DNA of 64,000 nucleotides from Pedobacter aquae (GTDB lineage Bacteria; Bacteroidota; Bacteroidia; Sphingobacteriales; Sphingobacteriaceae), in the NCBI RefSeq assembly GCF_008195825.1, contig NZ_CP043329.1, positions 1,426,001 through 1,490,000 of the forward strand, in the 5' to 3' direction. Both the position numbers and the translations under genes were made by a program. Below the pieces are notes generated by a model. It made no database searches and was not told the DNA's origin. It was given only the letters and a program-made list of their open reading frames with translations. This document shows positions 27,818-36,918 of the stretch, piece by piece (the stretch's first letter is position 1; every line of letters begins with the position of its first letter).

Positions 27818-29410
27818 TTAATGCCCATTAAAAATAATGTACAAAGTCACCATCACCACCATCAATAAAACCCAAGCTATTTTTACCTTTTTAGAAGTAA
27901 TCTCTCCTGCGGAGACATCAACCAAGCTGGCATTATAAGCTACAGGATTTCTATCTAACAATGATGTAAAGATTGCTGCAAGTAATAAAATGACAAAAGT
28001 GTAGAAAGACAACATCAGATAATGTGGCCAGAATTGGTATTGGTCTGATGGGAAAATCCATAGATAACACACCCCAACGCCTAAACTAAAAATAGATCCT
28101 GCGGATAGCGTTAGATTTACAGCTAAGCGAGTGGTTCTTTTCCAAAACACGGTAAGTAAAAAAACCACAGATAATGGCGGGGCTATAAAACCTAATACCG
28201 ATTGAAATACATCAAAAAGATTTAAACCTTTAATACTATCTATAGCTAAAGCTACCGCAACGGCAAGCACACAACCAAAAATTACGGTTATTCTTCCCAT
28301 TTTAATGAGCTCTTTTGTACTGGCATTGGTGTTGATTTTCTTGGCATAAACATCCATCGTAAAAACGGTACTTAATGAGTTTAACGAAGAGCCAATAGTA
28401 CCTACCAAAACTGCTATTAAAACAACAATCACCAAACCATTCATCCCCGGAGGGAAAAGGTTGGTAACCATGGTCATGTAAGCTTCATTAGGATCTTTTA
28501 AACCCGGAAATAAAATATAACAAAGTATTCCCGTAAGGATAAATAAGGGTAAGGATAAGATTTTTAGCCAGCCAATAAAATTTACACCCAATTGCCCCTG
28601 CTCTAAACTTTTTGCTCCTAAAACAGATTGAACCATGGCCTGATCTGTACAGAAAAAAGCAATTGCCGCTACCGGATAACCTAATAAAATTGCATACCAA
28701 GGATATTTAGGATCACTTGCTGGTTGTACTAAATTCCAATAATGGCCAGGTACTGCATGATAAACTTCCTTAATACCGCCAACTTTTATAATGCCCAAAA
28801 TGGCTAGGGTAAGAGAAACGCCTATCAGTAAAATCATTTGAAAAACGTTTACTTTAGCAATGGCTTTTAAACCTCCCATAAAAGCAAAAAGCCCCGCAAA
28901 CAATACCAAAACGATAACAGATTGCCACATGGAGATGCCTAAAATTTGTCTTACTAGAAAGCCTCCGGCAAATAAACCTAGAGAAAGCCATGAGATTAAA
29001 ATTTTTATAAGTGCATACCAAGCCAATATATTTTGGGTAGATGATCCGTAACGGTTTCCCATAAACTCAGGCATGGTACTAACCTTTGCCGCCAAATATT
29101 TGGGGGCAAATACTACAGCAAGTAAAAATAGAAATACAAAAGCATACCAATCAAAATTTACGGCTACAATACCGGTGCTATAACCAATACTAGCGAAGGC
29201 TAATAACATAGAAGGCCCTACGTTTGTACCCCACATATTAAACCCAATACTTGGCCATTTTAAAGATTTCTGAGCTAGAAAAAGTGTTTCATCTTCATCT
29301 GTTTTATTTTTAGAAAAACTAGCTCTATAACCGATAACCATTAAAATAACAAGGTAAACGATAACGATAGCGTAATCCAATAAGGTTAAACGCTCTATGA
29401 TATTGCCCAT
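27818..29410 (-). CDS. Sodium/solute symporter (SSS family), probable sugar transporter
   Basis: The 530-residue protein has about 13-14 transmembrane helices, and the family pattern is evident at the start (LTLLDYAIVIVYLVILMVIGYRASF) and in GNRYGSSTQNILAWYALIKILISW and GTIGSSLNSLSTVFTMDVY, the conserved SSS signature. It imports a solute with Na+ across the inner membrane. As the last gene after the Gfo/Idh oxidoreductase gene (81-bp gap), in line with rhamnosidase and galactosidase genes, it probably carries a monosaccharide released by them; rhamnose or galactose are guesses. Confidence 0.88.
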   Translation of the reverse strand: MGNIIERLTLLDYAIVIVYLVILMVIGYRASFSKNKTDEDETLFLAQKSLKWPSIGFNMWGTNVGPSMLLAFASIGYSTGIVAVNFDWYAFVFLFLLAVVFAPKYLAAKVSTMPEFMGNRYGSSTQNILAWYALIKILISWLSLGLFAGGFLVRQILGISMWQSVIVLVLFAGLFAFMGGLKAIAKVNVFQMILLIGVSLTLAILGIIKVGGIKEVYHAVPGHYWNLVQPASDPKYPWYAILLGYPVAAIAFFCTDQAMVQSVLGAKSLEQGQLGVNFIGWLKILSLPLFILTGILCYILFPGLKDPNEAYMTMVTNLFPPGMNGLVIVVLIAVLVGTIGSSLNSLSTVFTMDVYAKKINTNASTKELIKMGRITVIFGCVLAVAVALAIDSIKGLNLFDVFQSVLGFIAPPLSVVFLLTVFWKRTTRLAVNLTLSAGSIFSLGVGVCYLWIFPSDQYQFWPHYLMLSFYTFVILLLAAIFTSLLDRNPVAYNASLVDVSAGEITSKKVKIAWVLLMVVMVTLYIIFNGH

Positions 29411-29491
29411 TTTTGATTGTTTATTAAAGCTTTATATTTATTAACGAGATCTTTTTTATTTCTCGATTTATTGTATATAATCGTTTAAATC

Positions 29492-30562
29492 CTAAAGTAC
29501 AAGACCATAGGTATCTAAAATATCTTTTATTTTAATTGGCGTACCTGTTTTTAAGGATTTATCCATGGCTTGTAATAAAGCTACGGTTCCTATCCCCTCT
29601 TGCATATCTGGGTAAGCTGTGAAGTTTTGCTCTATGCTATCAGCAAAATATTCTAAATAGTTTTGATACTCGCCCGCATGGTGACTTTGCCCTTCGAAAC
29701 GGAAATAATATTTTAAGGTGCTATCGCCCCAAATGATTATTTTTTCTTCTCCTGTTTTATCGGTTACGGCATAGCGCAATTCGTGGTAATCTGCCTGGCT
29801 GGCTCCTTCTGTCCCTCTTAAAATGGTACTCATCCCGCTATCTCTTTGTGCAGGTTGCGTAGGGCCGGTATAAGCACCACTTACTCTGGCAATTCTGCCA
29901 TCGCTAGCCTTAAAGATGAAGTGCATGGTGTCTTCATTTTTTAAGCCACCTTTTTTACCGTTTTCGCTTAACATGCCATAGCCCATCACTTCTTCTATGT
30001 TGGGTAAATACCAACGTATAAAATCTACCGGGTGACTTAAACCTCCGTACAACCATTTAAAAGATGATTCTAAAGCCCAAGGCTTTTCTAAAAACCACCT
30101 ATGGTCTGCATGGTATTGCGCTTCTATGGTAATTAAATCACCAATTAAGCCTGCTTCAAAATCTTTTCTTTGTCTTTTAGCAGGCTCGAAAAAACGAGAA
30201 CTTTGTCCAACAAATACTTTCTTGCCGCTTTGCTTACTTAATTCTAAAAGCTCTTTAGCATCAGCCAAATCATCAATAAATGGTTTGGTACAGATAACAT
30301 GCTTACCATGCTTAAGTGCCATTTTCACATGTTCTGCATGTAATTTATCAGGCGTATAAATAGCAACGGCATCTATCTCCGCATCATTTAACATTTCCTG
30401 ATAACTGGTAGTGTAATGATGAAAATCAAACTCTTTAGCTCTTTGTTTGCAAGCTTCCTCGCTTAAATCGCACATGGTTTTTAACTGCCACTTTTTGCTA
30501 TTTAAAGCTGCTGATATGGTGCTTCTTCCTTCACCCAGTCCTAATATTCCTAGTTTTAACAT
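29492..30562 (-). CDS. Gfo/Idh/MocA-family oxidoreductase
   Basis: The 356-residue protein has an N-terminal Rossmann fold (about 1-125) with the dinucleotide-binding GILGLGEGRSTI and the conserved Lys-Pro of CTKPFIDD (the EKP position, here TKP). A C-terminal alpha/beta domain (about 130-345) follows, with the conserved GGLSHPVDFIRWY containing the catalytic-type His/Asp region. Such enzymes oxidise or reduce sugars and inositols with NAD(P). There is no signal peptide. It precedes an SSS symporter gene and follows, across a G/T-rich array, the rhamnose mutarotase gene. The substrate is not evident. Confidence 0.88.
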   Translation of the reverse strand: MLKLGILGLGEGRSTISAALNSKKWQLKTMCDLSEEACKQRAKEFDFHHYTTSYQEMLNDAEIDAVAIYTPDKLHAEHVKMALKHGKHVICTKPFIDDLADAKELLELSKQSGKKVFVGQSSRFFEPAKRQRKDFEAGLIGDLITIEAQYHADHRWFLEKPWALESSFKWLYGGLSHPVDFIRWYLPNIEEVMGYGMLSENGKKGGLKNEDTMHFIFKASDGRIARVSGAYTGPTQPAQRDSGMSTILRGTEGASQADYHELRYAVTDKTGEEKIIIWGDSTLKYYFRFEGQSHHAGEYQNYLEYFADSIEQNFTAYPDMQEGIGTVALLQAMDKSLKTGTPIKIKDILDTYGLVL

Positions 30563-30566
30563 TGTC

Positions 30567-30732
30567 TAGTTGGTTAGTTGGTTAGTTTGTTAGTTTGTTA
30601 GGTTGTTAGTTGGTTAGGTTGTTAGTTGGTTAGGTTGTTAGTTTGTTGGTTGTTAGTTGGTTAGGTTGTTAGTTGGTTAGTTGGTTAGTTTGTTAGTTGA
30701 TTAGTTGGTTAGTTTGTTGGTTTGTTAGTTAG
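30567..30732 (+). repeat. Second G/T-rich tetranucleotide array (GTTA/GTTG units)
   Basis: About 165 bp are built from AGTT, GGTT, TGTT and AGGT units with C nearly absent on the plus strand, of the same type as 4023-4327. The array begins a few bp upstream of the oxidoreductase start codon and is followed by a short T/A-rich run (TTTTTAATTTTTAATTTTTAA) to about 30765. It separates the oxidoreductase from the upstream rhamnose genes. Confidence 0.88.
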
Positions 30733-30796
30733 ACAAGCACTTTTTAATTTTTAATTTTTAATTTTCACTTAATACTTATAACTTTTCACTCACAAC

Positions 30797-31486
30797 TTAT
30801 CCCCCCTTAAAAAACACCCAAGTTTCGCCTTTGGCGGTTCCGCTTATTCCTTCTTGATATTTACTCATAATTTTATTCCACTCGTTTACCCTAGGGTTAT
30901 TTTGTGTAGTTTTTGGGTTTAACTCGTCTAAAGTTTTTCCTTTCGGGATGCTGATGACCAACATCAATTGTCTGCCGTTTTTAAACAAAAGCAATTGTTG
31001 GAAACTGGCATTACAAAAGCCTTTTGAAACCTCTGGCCACTCTTTAAACTGTGTAGCATGATATTTTAAATATTCGTTTTGTAAAGTAGTATCTGCTACT
31101 AAATTGGCTGTTAACAGGATGTGTTCCCAATCCTTAGCTGTAGTCGTATCGGTACAATAAGAATGGTTAAACTCATAAAACAAATCATCATATTGTTTAA
31201 GTTCTGCTTCGGGAAATCTCATTTTTAAGCTATCGCCTAAAGCGGAATTAAGGCCTTTTCCATAAACTACAAAATGCGTTTTCCATCTAAAAAGATGCTC
31301 ATCTTCTTTCAATAAAGCTTTTAGCTGATTGATGGTCGCCTCACTAGTATCCTGATAAAGCATTTCTATGATAGCTGGCTTTTGTACATCAGGCTTTTGC
31401 TTTGGAGATTGGCAAGCGTAAACTTGTACCATCATCCAAAAGGAAAAAACAAGGCTTATGTACTTAAAAAAACTACTTTTTAGCAT
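30797..31486 (-). CDS. L-rhamnose mutarotase-family lipoprotein
   Basis: The mature part has two ferredoxin-like halves, and the C-terminal half carries the RhaM-type pattern (YLKYHATQFKEWPEVSKGF, LLLFKNGRQLMLVISIPKGK, NNPRVNEWNKIMSKYQ, GETWVFF). RhaM interconverts the alpha and beta anomers of L-rhamnose (EC 5.1.3.32). I chose the ATG at 31486 because it gives a clean lipoprotein signal (lipobox VYAC); an upstream ATG at 31525 adds 13 polar residues and overlaps the beta-helix gene by 53 bp. The chosen start overlaps that gene by 14 bp, so translation is coupled. A mutarotase exported as a lipoprotein is unusual, and its length (229 residues, twice the usual 104) suggests a duplicated or extended form. 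Confidence 0.78.
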   Translation of the reverse strand: MLKSSFFKYISLVFSFWMMVQVYACQSPKQKPDVQKPAIIEMLYQDTSEATINQLKALLKEDEHLFRWKTHFVVYGKGLNSALGDSLKMRFPEAELKQYDDLFYEFNHSYCTDTTTAKDWEHILLTANLVADTTLQNEYLKYHATQFKEWPEVSKGFCNASFQQLLLFKNGRQLMLVISIPKGKTLDELNPKTTQNNPRVNEWNKIMSKYQEGISGTAKGETWVFFKGG

Positions 31487-33398
31487 CGTTATAAAAATTA
31501 ATTTCCCAACGTTTATCTGCTGCAACTTGCTCTTTTAAAAGGTGTTGATATGATTTTTGTAAGCCAGCCGCCTGCTTAATTTCTGTTTTAACCATAGGGC
31601 CATTATTTATCCATATGTTATTAGGACCGTTGGCGTTTTGCAGGAATTTCTCTGCCGGACACCAATTGTCTTTTACGGTAAAATAACTCGTTCCTTCATC
31701 GGTATAGAAATAAAACCAATGCTCTGGTAAATGGGCATAAGGTGCTTTGTAAATACTATCAACCACATTTTCTGTGATGCTAGAACCCGGCTGAGCCGAT
31801 AAAGTATAAACCCCAGCAACATCATACAAATGTTTAGCATAATGATGTATTTTATTAGCATGTATGCGATTATTGCTCATGGCGTTGATGGTTTTTGTCC
31901 AACCCCAACCTACGGAGATTCCAGTATAAGAAACCTCATTTATTTCATTGTAAGCGATGTTAATTCCTTTCACAAAACCTGCCCCAATGCCTACGGTACC
32001 CCAATCTTCATGGGTAACATTGGTAATGAGGTTATTAGTAATTTGTAAATTTTGGGTTAGCTCTCTTTCATCTTTAGGCTGATAAGGCAAATGGGCTTCC
32101 ATAGCTTCATCAGAAAAAACACCCGCTAAAATGGCCGAGCCACCAATATCTTTAAATAAATTGCCATTGATAGTATCTTGCAAATTACCTCTCTGGTAGT
32201 CTAAACCGGTAGAAGATAGGTATTGGAAACGGCAATTTTGAAAACTAGTTGCTGTTGTATAAGCTGCTTCTACGGCTGCTTTTGGTCGGCCTACCCAAGC
32301 TTGATTTTCTAGACCTGCTTTGTCTGGCGTTCCAGGGATTTTTAATTTATAGGCATCCAAAAGAAACAAGCCAGCTTGCAAAGGCACATGCCCTTGTTGC
32401 GACGGACGTAACCAATTACTGTATTGGAAGGCAATATTATCAAACCTTACATGACTTACAGGCTGCTCTGCTGTACCTTGTATTTGTACTAAATTTTCTA
32501 GAACTGGCGCTATAACTTCGGTTTTATTAAGCTGCTGATTTGCTTTTGGCCAGTAATAAATTTTTCTGTTGGCTTTATCTAAAAACCATTCGCCGGGCTC
32601 GTCTAAAAACGCTAAAGCATTACTGAGGTAATAAGCCGAGTTTCCGGTTTCTTTGGAAATCCACGGTGCTGGCCAAGGGTGTTCTGATTGTATTTTACTT
32701 TCTGGCTGGAAAAAAAACAGCTCGGCTTGATTGCCTTTTGTTTGTATACTTTTAATTCTAAGAACTGCTATTGCCCACCATTGGTGGATGAACATTTCCA
32801 TGCCAGGTGAATATTTTAAACCCGATTTTGGAATTTCTATGGTGCAGCTTTCTGTGGCTTTATTCCAAGCTAAAATTCTATCCATTTTAACTCCTGGGGT
32901 ACTTTTTGCTCTGGTAGCTTTATTGCCCCCTACCCATAACTGCCTAAAATCTATCGCATTATCAGCGAAGACAGGTACATCAGCCACATAAACATTTCCT
33001 TGCGCTATTGCTGGCAAGCCTGCTATTTTACTTGTTACTTTTTTCCAGTTTTGGATATTGATACCGCCACTTAAAATAGCTTGTTCTTTACCTAAAGATT
33101 TGATAATGGTTGGCGATTGTGCCGTTCCAGAATCTTCTGGTCTAATAAAAACCGGCTGCTCTAACTGGTAAACTCCGCCTTCTAGGTAAATGGTAATACC
33201 GTCTTTTATAGCCGGATTTTTTAATCGTCTTAATTCTCTCGCTTGTCTTAAAGCGGCATCTAAACTAGCTAAAGGCTGCTCTTTTGTTCCTTTATTTTGG
33301 TTATTCCCTTTCGGGGATACAAAAATTTCTGTAGCAGCAATAAAATGATGATGAAGGATGAATACTGCAAAAGCTGCTATAAATTTCGTTTTTATCAT
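31473..33398 (-). CDS. Secreted parallel beta-helix protein, GH141-like
   Basis: The 641-residue protein has a signal peptide and the opening IFVSPKGNNQNKGTKEQPLASLDAALRQAR, common to right-handed parallel beta-helix enzymes (DUF1565-type start). Beta-helix rungs fill the middle and C-terminal parts, with repeats such as NLQITNNLITNVTHEDWGTVGIGAG and INIAYNEINEVSYTGIS. The arrangement resembles the GH141 family, which includes a fucosidase of rhamnogalacturonan II breakdown; a lyase-like role is another possibility. It is the gene after the GH2 enzyme (1-bp gap) and before the mutarotase. Confidence 0.65.
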   Translation of the reverse strand: MIKTKFIAAFAVFILHHHFIAATEIFVSPKGNNQNKGTKEQPLASLDAALRQARELRRLKNPAIKDGITIYLEGGVYQLEQPVFIRPEDSGTAQSPTIIKSLGKEQAILSGGINIQNWKKVTSKIAGLPAIAQGNVYVADVPVFADNAIDFRQLWVGGNKATRAKSTPGVKMDRILAWNKATESCTIEIPKSGLKYSPGMEMFIHQWWAIAVLRIKSIQTKGNQAELFFFQPESKIQSEHPWPAPWISKETGNSAYYLSNALAFLDEPGEWFLDKANRKIYYWPKANQQLNKTEVIAPVLENLVQIQGTAEQPVSHVRFDNIAFQYSNWLRPSQQGHVPLQAGLFLLDAYKLKIPGTPDKAGLENQAWVGRPKAAVEAAYTTATSFQNCRFQYLSSTGLDYQRGNLQDTINGNLFKDIGGSAILAGVFSDEAMEAHLPYQPKDERELTQNLQITNNLITNVTHEDWGTVGIGAGFVKGINIAYNEINEVSYTGISVGWGWTKTINAMSNNRIHANKIHHYAKHLYDVAGVYTLSAQPGSSITENVVDSIYKAPYAHLPEHWFYFYTDEGTSYFTVKDNWCPAEKFLQNANGPNNIWINNGPMVKTEIKQAAGLQKSYQHLLKEQVAADKRWEINFYNDAKK

Positions 33399-33399
33399 C

Positions 33400-35805
33400 T
33401 TATTTAGTTTTGATATTGATGCTTACAGGTTTAAAGCCATCCGCCTGAGCGGTTAAAACTATTTTACCCGATTTCTCCGTAGCTTTTACAATGGCTAAAG
33501 CTTTACCCTTCCAAAGTTTACGATTAGGTTTACTTAGTGAGCTTAAATCGGCCTGATAACCGTTATCTGTTCCTGCAATTTGCCCTGCTCCACTAATGGT
33601 AAATTTGATAAGATTATCTGCATCTGGGACGATTGTACCAGCCTCGTCTACTAATGTTGCGGTAACAAAAGCCAAGTCGTTTCCATCAGCTTTAAGCTTA
33701 TTTCTATCTACATTTAAAACAATATGGTGTGGAGCGCCAGCAGTACGAATCTCTTTCTCTAAAACAACTTTACCATTTAGATAAGAGATAGCTTTTAATG
33801 TACCTGCCTCGAAAGGAACTTTCCACGAAACATGCAATTCATCAGTAGTTTTGGCTTTTTTACCTAAGGATTTACCATTCAAAAATAGTTCAACCTCATC
33901 AGCCTGGTTATAATAAGCCCAAACATCAACCACCTTTCCAGCTTGCCAATTCCAATGCGGTAAAAGATGTAAAACAGGCTGGTTTGTCCACTCGCTTTGG
34001 TACATGTAATATACATCTTTAGGAAAACCTGCTAGATCTATAATACCATAATAAGAGCTTCTGGCAGGGAAATCATAAGGAACGGGTTCGCCTAAATAAT
34101 CAAAACCTGTCCACACAAAAATGCCCGACATGAAATTTCTGTCTTTTACCGCTTTCCAAGCTTTTTCATGACTGGTACCCCAATAAGCAGCAACATTATC
34201 ATAAGCGGTTACGGTATAATCTGGGTTGCCGTTTACCACAAATTTATCTTTAGAGCTTGCTGGCCATAAACGTAAGGTATCGGCTAAATCATAAACCCCA
34301 CGGGTTTGTAATGCCGATGTTGTTTCTGCAGCAATTAAAGGAATATAGCCAAAACGTTTTGGTAAACTATCATAATCAAAATATTTATAGTTGAAGCCTA
34401 AAACATCTAAAGCATTGCTTTTCCAGATGAAGTTTTTTGCAGGCTCTGTCTCTGTTAAAGCGGTGGTAACTGGCCGGGTATTATCATGCAATTTTACAAT
34501 TTTACTCAGGTTGGCTGCTATTTTAGTTCCGGTACTGTCAAATTGTTCTCTAATCTCGTTACCAATGCTCCACATAAAAACCGATGGATGGTTGCGGTCT
34601 CTTTTTACTAAATCGGCTAAATCACGTTCATGCCACTCTTCGAAATCTCGGTGATAATCAAACTTATTTTTGCGTTTCTTCCACATGTCGAAAGCTTCAT
34701 CCATTACCAAGAAACCCATTTTATCGCATAAATCTAAAAACTCTGGCGCTGGTGGGTTGTGCGCTGTTCTTATAGCATTAGTACCCATGGCTTTCAGCAT
34801 TTCTAATTGCCTTTCCATAGCTCTAACATTTACAGTAGCGCCTATGGCACCTAAATCATGATGCAGACAAACTCCTAGAATTTTGGTAGGCACATCATTT
34901 AAGTAAAAACCATTCTTAACATCAAATCTAAAACTTCTAATTCCTGTGGTGGTCTTTAGCTCGTCTACCAATACTTTGTTTTGATATACTTTGGTGATGA
35001 CCTGATACAGGTTAGGCTCTTGTGGCGACCATAAAGCAGGATTTTTAACATTTAGATTTTGTGTGACGATTCCACTTAATTGATTAACCGGTACCGTTTG
35101 AATGTTACGAGCAACCAGTTTGCCTTTGGCATTTAAAACTTTGACTTCTACTTCTAATGGTGATTTTAAATCACTCGTGTTTTGTAGCTGTAGCTGATGT
35201 TTTAGTGTAGCTTCTTTTGCAGAAACTTGTGGTGTGGTTACAAAAACACCATTTTGCGCAATAGCTATTGGGTTAGTAATGACCAATTTTACATTTCTGT
35301 AAATACCAGAACCACTATACCATCTAGAGTTTGGCTGCTCGCTATTGTTCACCCTTAGGGCGATGATATTTTCTTGATTTACAGGTTTTAAATGTGGCGT
35401 AATATCATACTGAAAAGAAATATAACCGTTTGGTCTTTTACCTAAAAGTACGCCATTTATCCAAACTTCGCTATGCTGGTAAATACCATCAAATTGTATA
35501 GAAACTTCTTTATTGAGGGTATTTGATGGTGTTTTAAACGTTTTACGATACCAAGCAATTCCGCCCGGTAAAGCACCACCTTGATTGGTTGCCGGGTGCT
35601 CTTTAGCAAAATCAGCCTCGATGCTCCAATCATGAGGTAAGCTTAATTTACGCCAAGCATCATCATTAAAAGCTATATTTTTTGCTTCTGGCTCATCGCC
35701 TAGCTTAAACTTCCAATCGTAATTGAAATTTATTTGTGTACGAGGCTGTGCAAAAACCTGAGTGTATAAACTAAGAATAAAAATAAGGCTCCAGAGTTTC
35801 TTCAT
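33400..35805 (-). CDS. Secreted GH2 glycosidase, probable beta-galactosidase
   Basis: The 801-residue protein has a signal peptide (ends near YTQVFAQ), a GH2 sugar-binding domain (about 20-190), an Ig-like domain and a TIM barrel. The barrel shows HDLGAIGATVN, IRTAHNPPAPEFLDLCDKMG, the acid/base Glu in FMWSIGNEIREQ and the nucleophile Glu in PLIAAETTSAL. A DUF4982-type Ig domain (about 590-680, LFLNGKSLGKKAKT) and a C-terminal invasin-like domain (about 690-800) follow. It is of the shorter Bacteroidota GH2 type, unlike the LacZ-size enzyme at 4681. It lies 9 bp after a propeller glycosidase gene in the operon 39676-30797. Confidence 0.9.
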   Translation of the reverse strand: MKKLWSLIFILSLYTQVFAQPRTQINFNYDWKFKLGDEPEAKNIAFNDDAWRKLSLPHDWSIEADFAKEHPATNQGGALPGGIAWYRKTFKTPSNTLNKEVSIQFDGIYQHSEVWINGVLLGKRPNGYISFQYDITPHLKPVNQENIIALRVNNSEQPNSRWYSGSGIYRNVKLVITNPIAIAQNGVFVTTPQVSAKEATLKHQLQLQNTSDLKSPLEVEVKVLNAKGKLVARNIQTVPVNQLSGIVTQNLNVKNPALWSPQEPNLYQVITKVYQNKVLVDELKTTTGIRSFRFDVKNGFYLNDVPTKILGVCLHHDLGAIGATVNVRAMERQLEMLKAMGTNAIRTAHNPPAPEFLDLCDKMGFLVMDEAFDMWKKRKNKFDYHRDFEEWHERDLADLVKRDRNHPSVFMWSIGNEIREQFDSTGTKIAANLSKIVKLHDNTRPVTTALTETEPAKNFIWKSNALDVLGFNYKYFDYDSLPKRFGYIPLIAAETTSALQTRGVYDLADTLRLWPASSKDKFVVNGNPDYTVTAYDNVAAYWGTSHEKAWKAVKDRNFMSGIFVWTGFDYLGEPVPYDFPARSSYYGIIDLAGFPKDVYYMYQSEWTNQPVLHLLPHWNWQAGKVVDVWAYYNQADEVELFLNGKSLGKKAKTTDELHVSWKVPFEAGTLKAISYLNGKVVLEKEIRTAGAPHHIVLNVDRNKLKADGNDLAFVTATLVDEAGTIVPDADNLIKFTISGAGQIAGTDNGYQADLSSLSKPNRKLWKGKALAIVKATEKSGKIVLTAQADGFKPVSINIKTK

Positions 35806-35814
35806 GATGATGGA

Positions 35815-36918
35815 TTAATCGGCTTTAAAATTGATGTTACTTTTCCCCAAATCTTTGGATGTGGCCACGGCTATTCCCCTATCACCAGCTTTATTAACAG
35901 CACAATAGAAATGATAAACAATGCCTTTATACTTTAAAACACAAGATTTATGAGCATATAATTCGTCGTAAGGTTCTGATGATTGTATGAGATTTTCGCC
36001 TTCCCAATCTGTCCAGTTCACTAAATCTTTAGAGGCTGCAAAACGGTTAAAAGCACCATTTCTATCTTGCCAAAACGCCCCAAAATAGAACATCACGTAG
36101 GTATCTCCCATTTTTTGGATAACACCATCTCCGGTAATTCCTACCGGATGATGAACAACTGGATTTTTCTGAAAACGCTTCCAACTTACCATGTCGTCAG
36201 AAACAGCCATCCCAATACGCTCATACCAACGGGTTTTCTTGTTATTTACTAAAGAATCTCCAACTGCGTTGTAGTACATCACAAAACGATGTCCGGTTAA
36301 ACGCTTTTTATCTTCTATAACCGAGCTTTTAAATAACTTATTACGGTTTTCCCACCAGCGTACATCGGCATCAGATGAGCTTAAAACTGGCTTTGCTAAT
36401 CTTTCCCATTCATGTGCTTGAATTGGTTTTTTTGAAGTATAAGCCATCCCAATAGACAATGGCTCGGGCTCGTAGCCTTTGCTGTTTCCTCCGAAATAAG
36501 ACATCCAATATTTACCCTTGAAACGGTGTAGTTTATAATTACCACCCCATTTGGTATCAACTAAAGCATTATAACCCGCTTTCTGGTGTGCATCCCAACT
36601 GGTATCATCACTAAAAGAAAGCTGCTTACCCAAAGTTTCCCATTGAAGAAGATTGGCGCTGCTAGCCAGCCAAGTTTCATAACCTATACCATCAAAAACC
36701 AAATAACTCATGTACCACTTACCTGCTTTACGGTAAATGGTTGGGCAATCCATTTTTTTCTCTTTAGACGCCGTAGTGAGCACCAAACCATATTTGTACG
36801 GGGTTTTTACTGCCTCGTAAATGGCTTGCATTTCTGCTTTTAAAACACCTTTATCTTGTGCTTTAAGTGCATTGATAGCAAAAATAATGGTTATAATAAA
36901 CAGACTTATTCTTCTCAT
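35815..36918 (-). CDS. Five-bladed beta-propeller glycosidase-like protein (GH43/GH130-like)
   Basis: The 367-residue protein has a signal peptide (ends near INALKAQ) and repeated propeller blades with the pattern of glycosidase clans F and J: DCPTIYRKAGKWYMSYLVFDGIG, GKYWMSYFGGNSKGY, RFVMYYNAVGDS, GDTYVMFYFGAFWQD, GIVYHFYCAVNK. The Asp/Glu positions are not in the clear DP...EAP pattern of ordinary GH43 members, so the exact family is uncertain. Its ATG overlaps the GH78 stop by four bases, and the next GH2 gene follows after 9 bp. It probably trims pectin side chains. Confidence 0.6.
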   Translation of the reverse strand: MRRISLFIITIIFAINALKAQDKGVLKAEMQAIYEAVKTPYKYGLVLTTASKEKKMDCPTIYRKAGKWYMSYLVFDGIGYETWLASSANLLQWETLGKQLSFSDDTSWDAHQKAGYNALVDTKWGGNYKLHRFKGKYWMSYFGGNSKGYEPEPLSIGMAYTSKKPIQAHEWERLAKPVLSSSDADVRWWENRNKLFKSSVIEDKKRLTGHRFVMYYNAVGDSLVNNKKTRWYERIGMAVSDDMVSWKRFQKNPVVHHPVGITGDGVIQKMGDTYVMFYFGAFWQDRNGAFNRFAASKDLVNWTDWEGENLIQSSEPYDELYAHKSCVLKYKGIVYHFYCAVNKAGDRGIAVATSKDLGKSNINFKAD

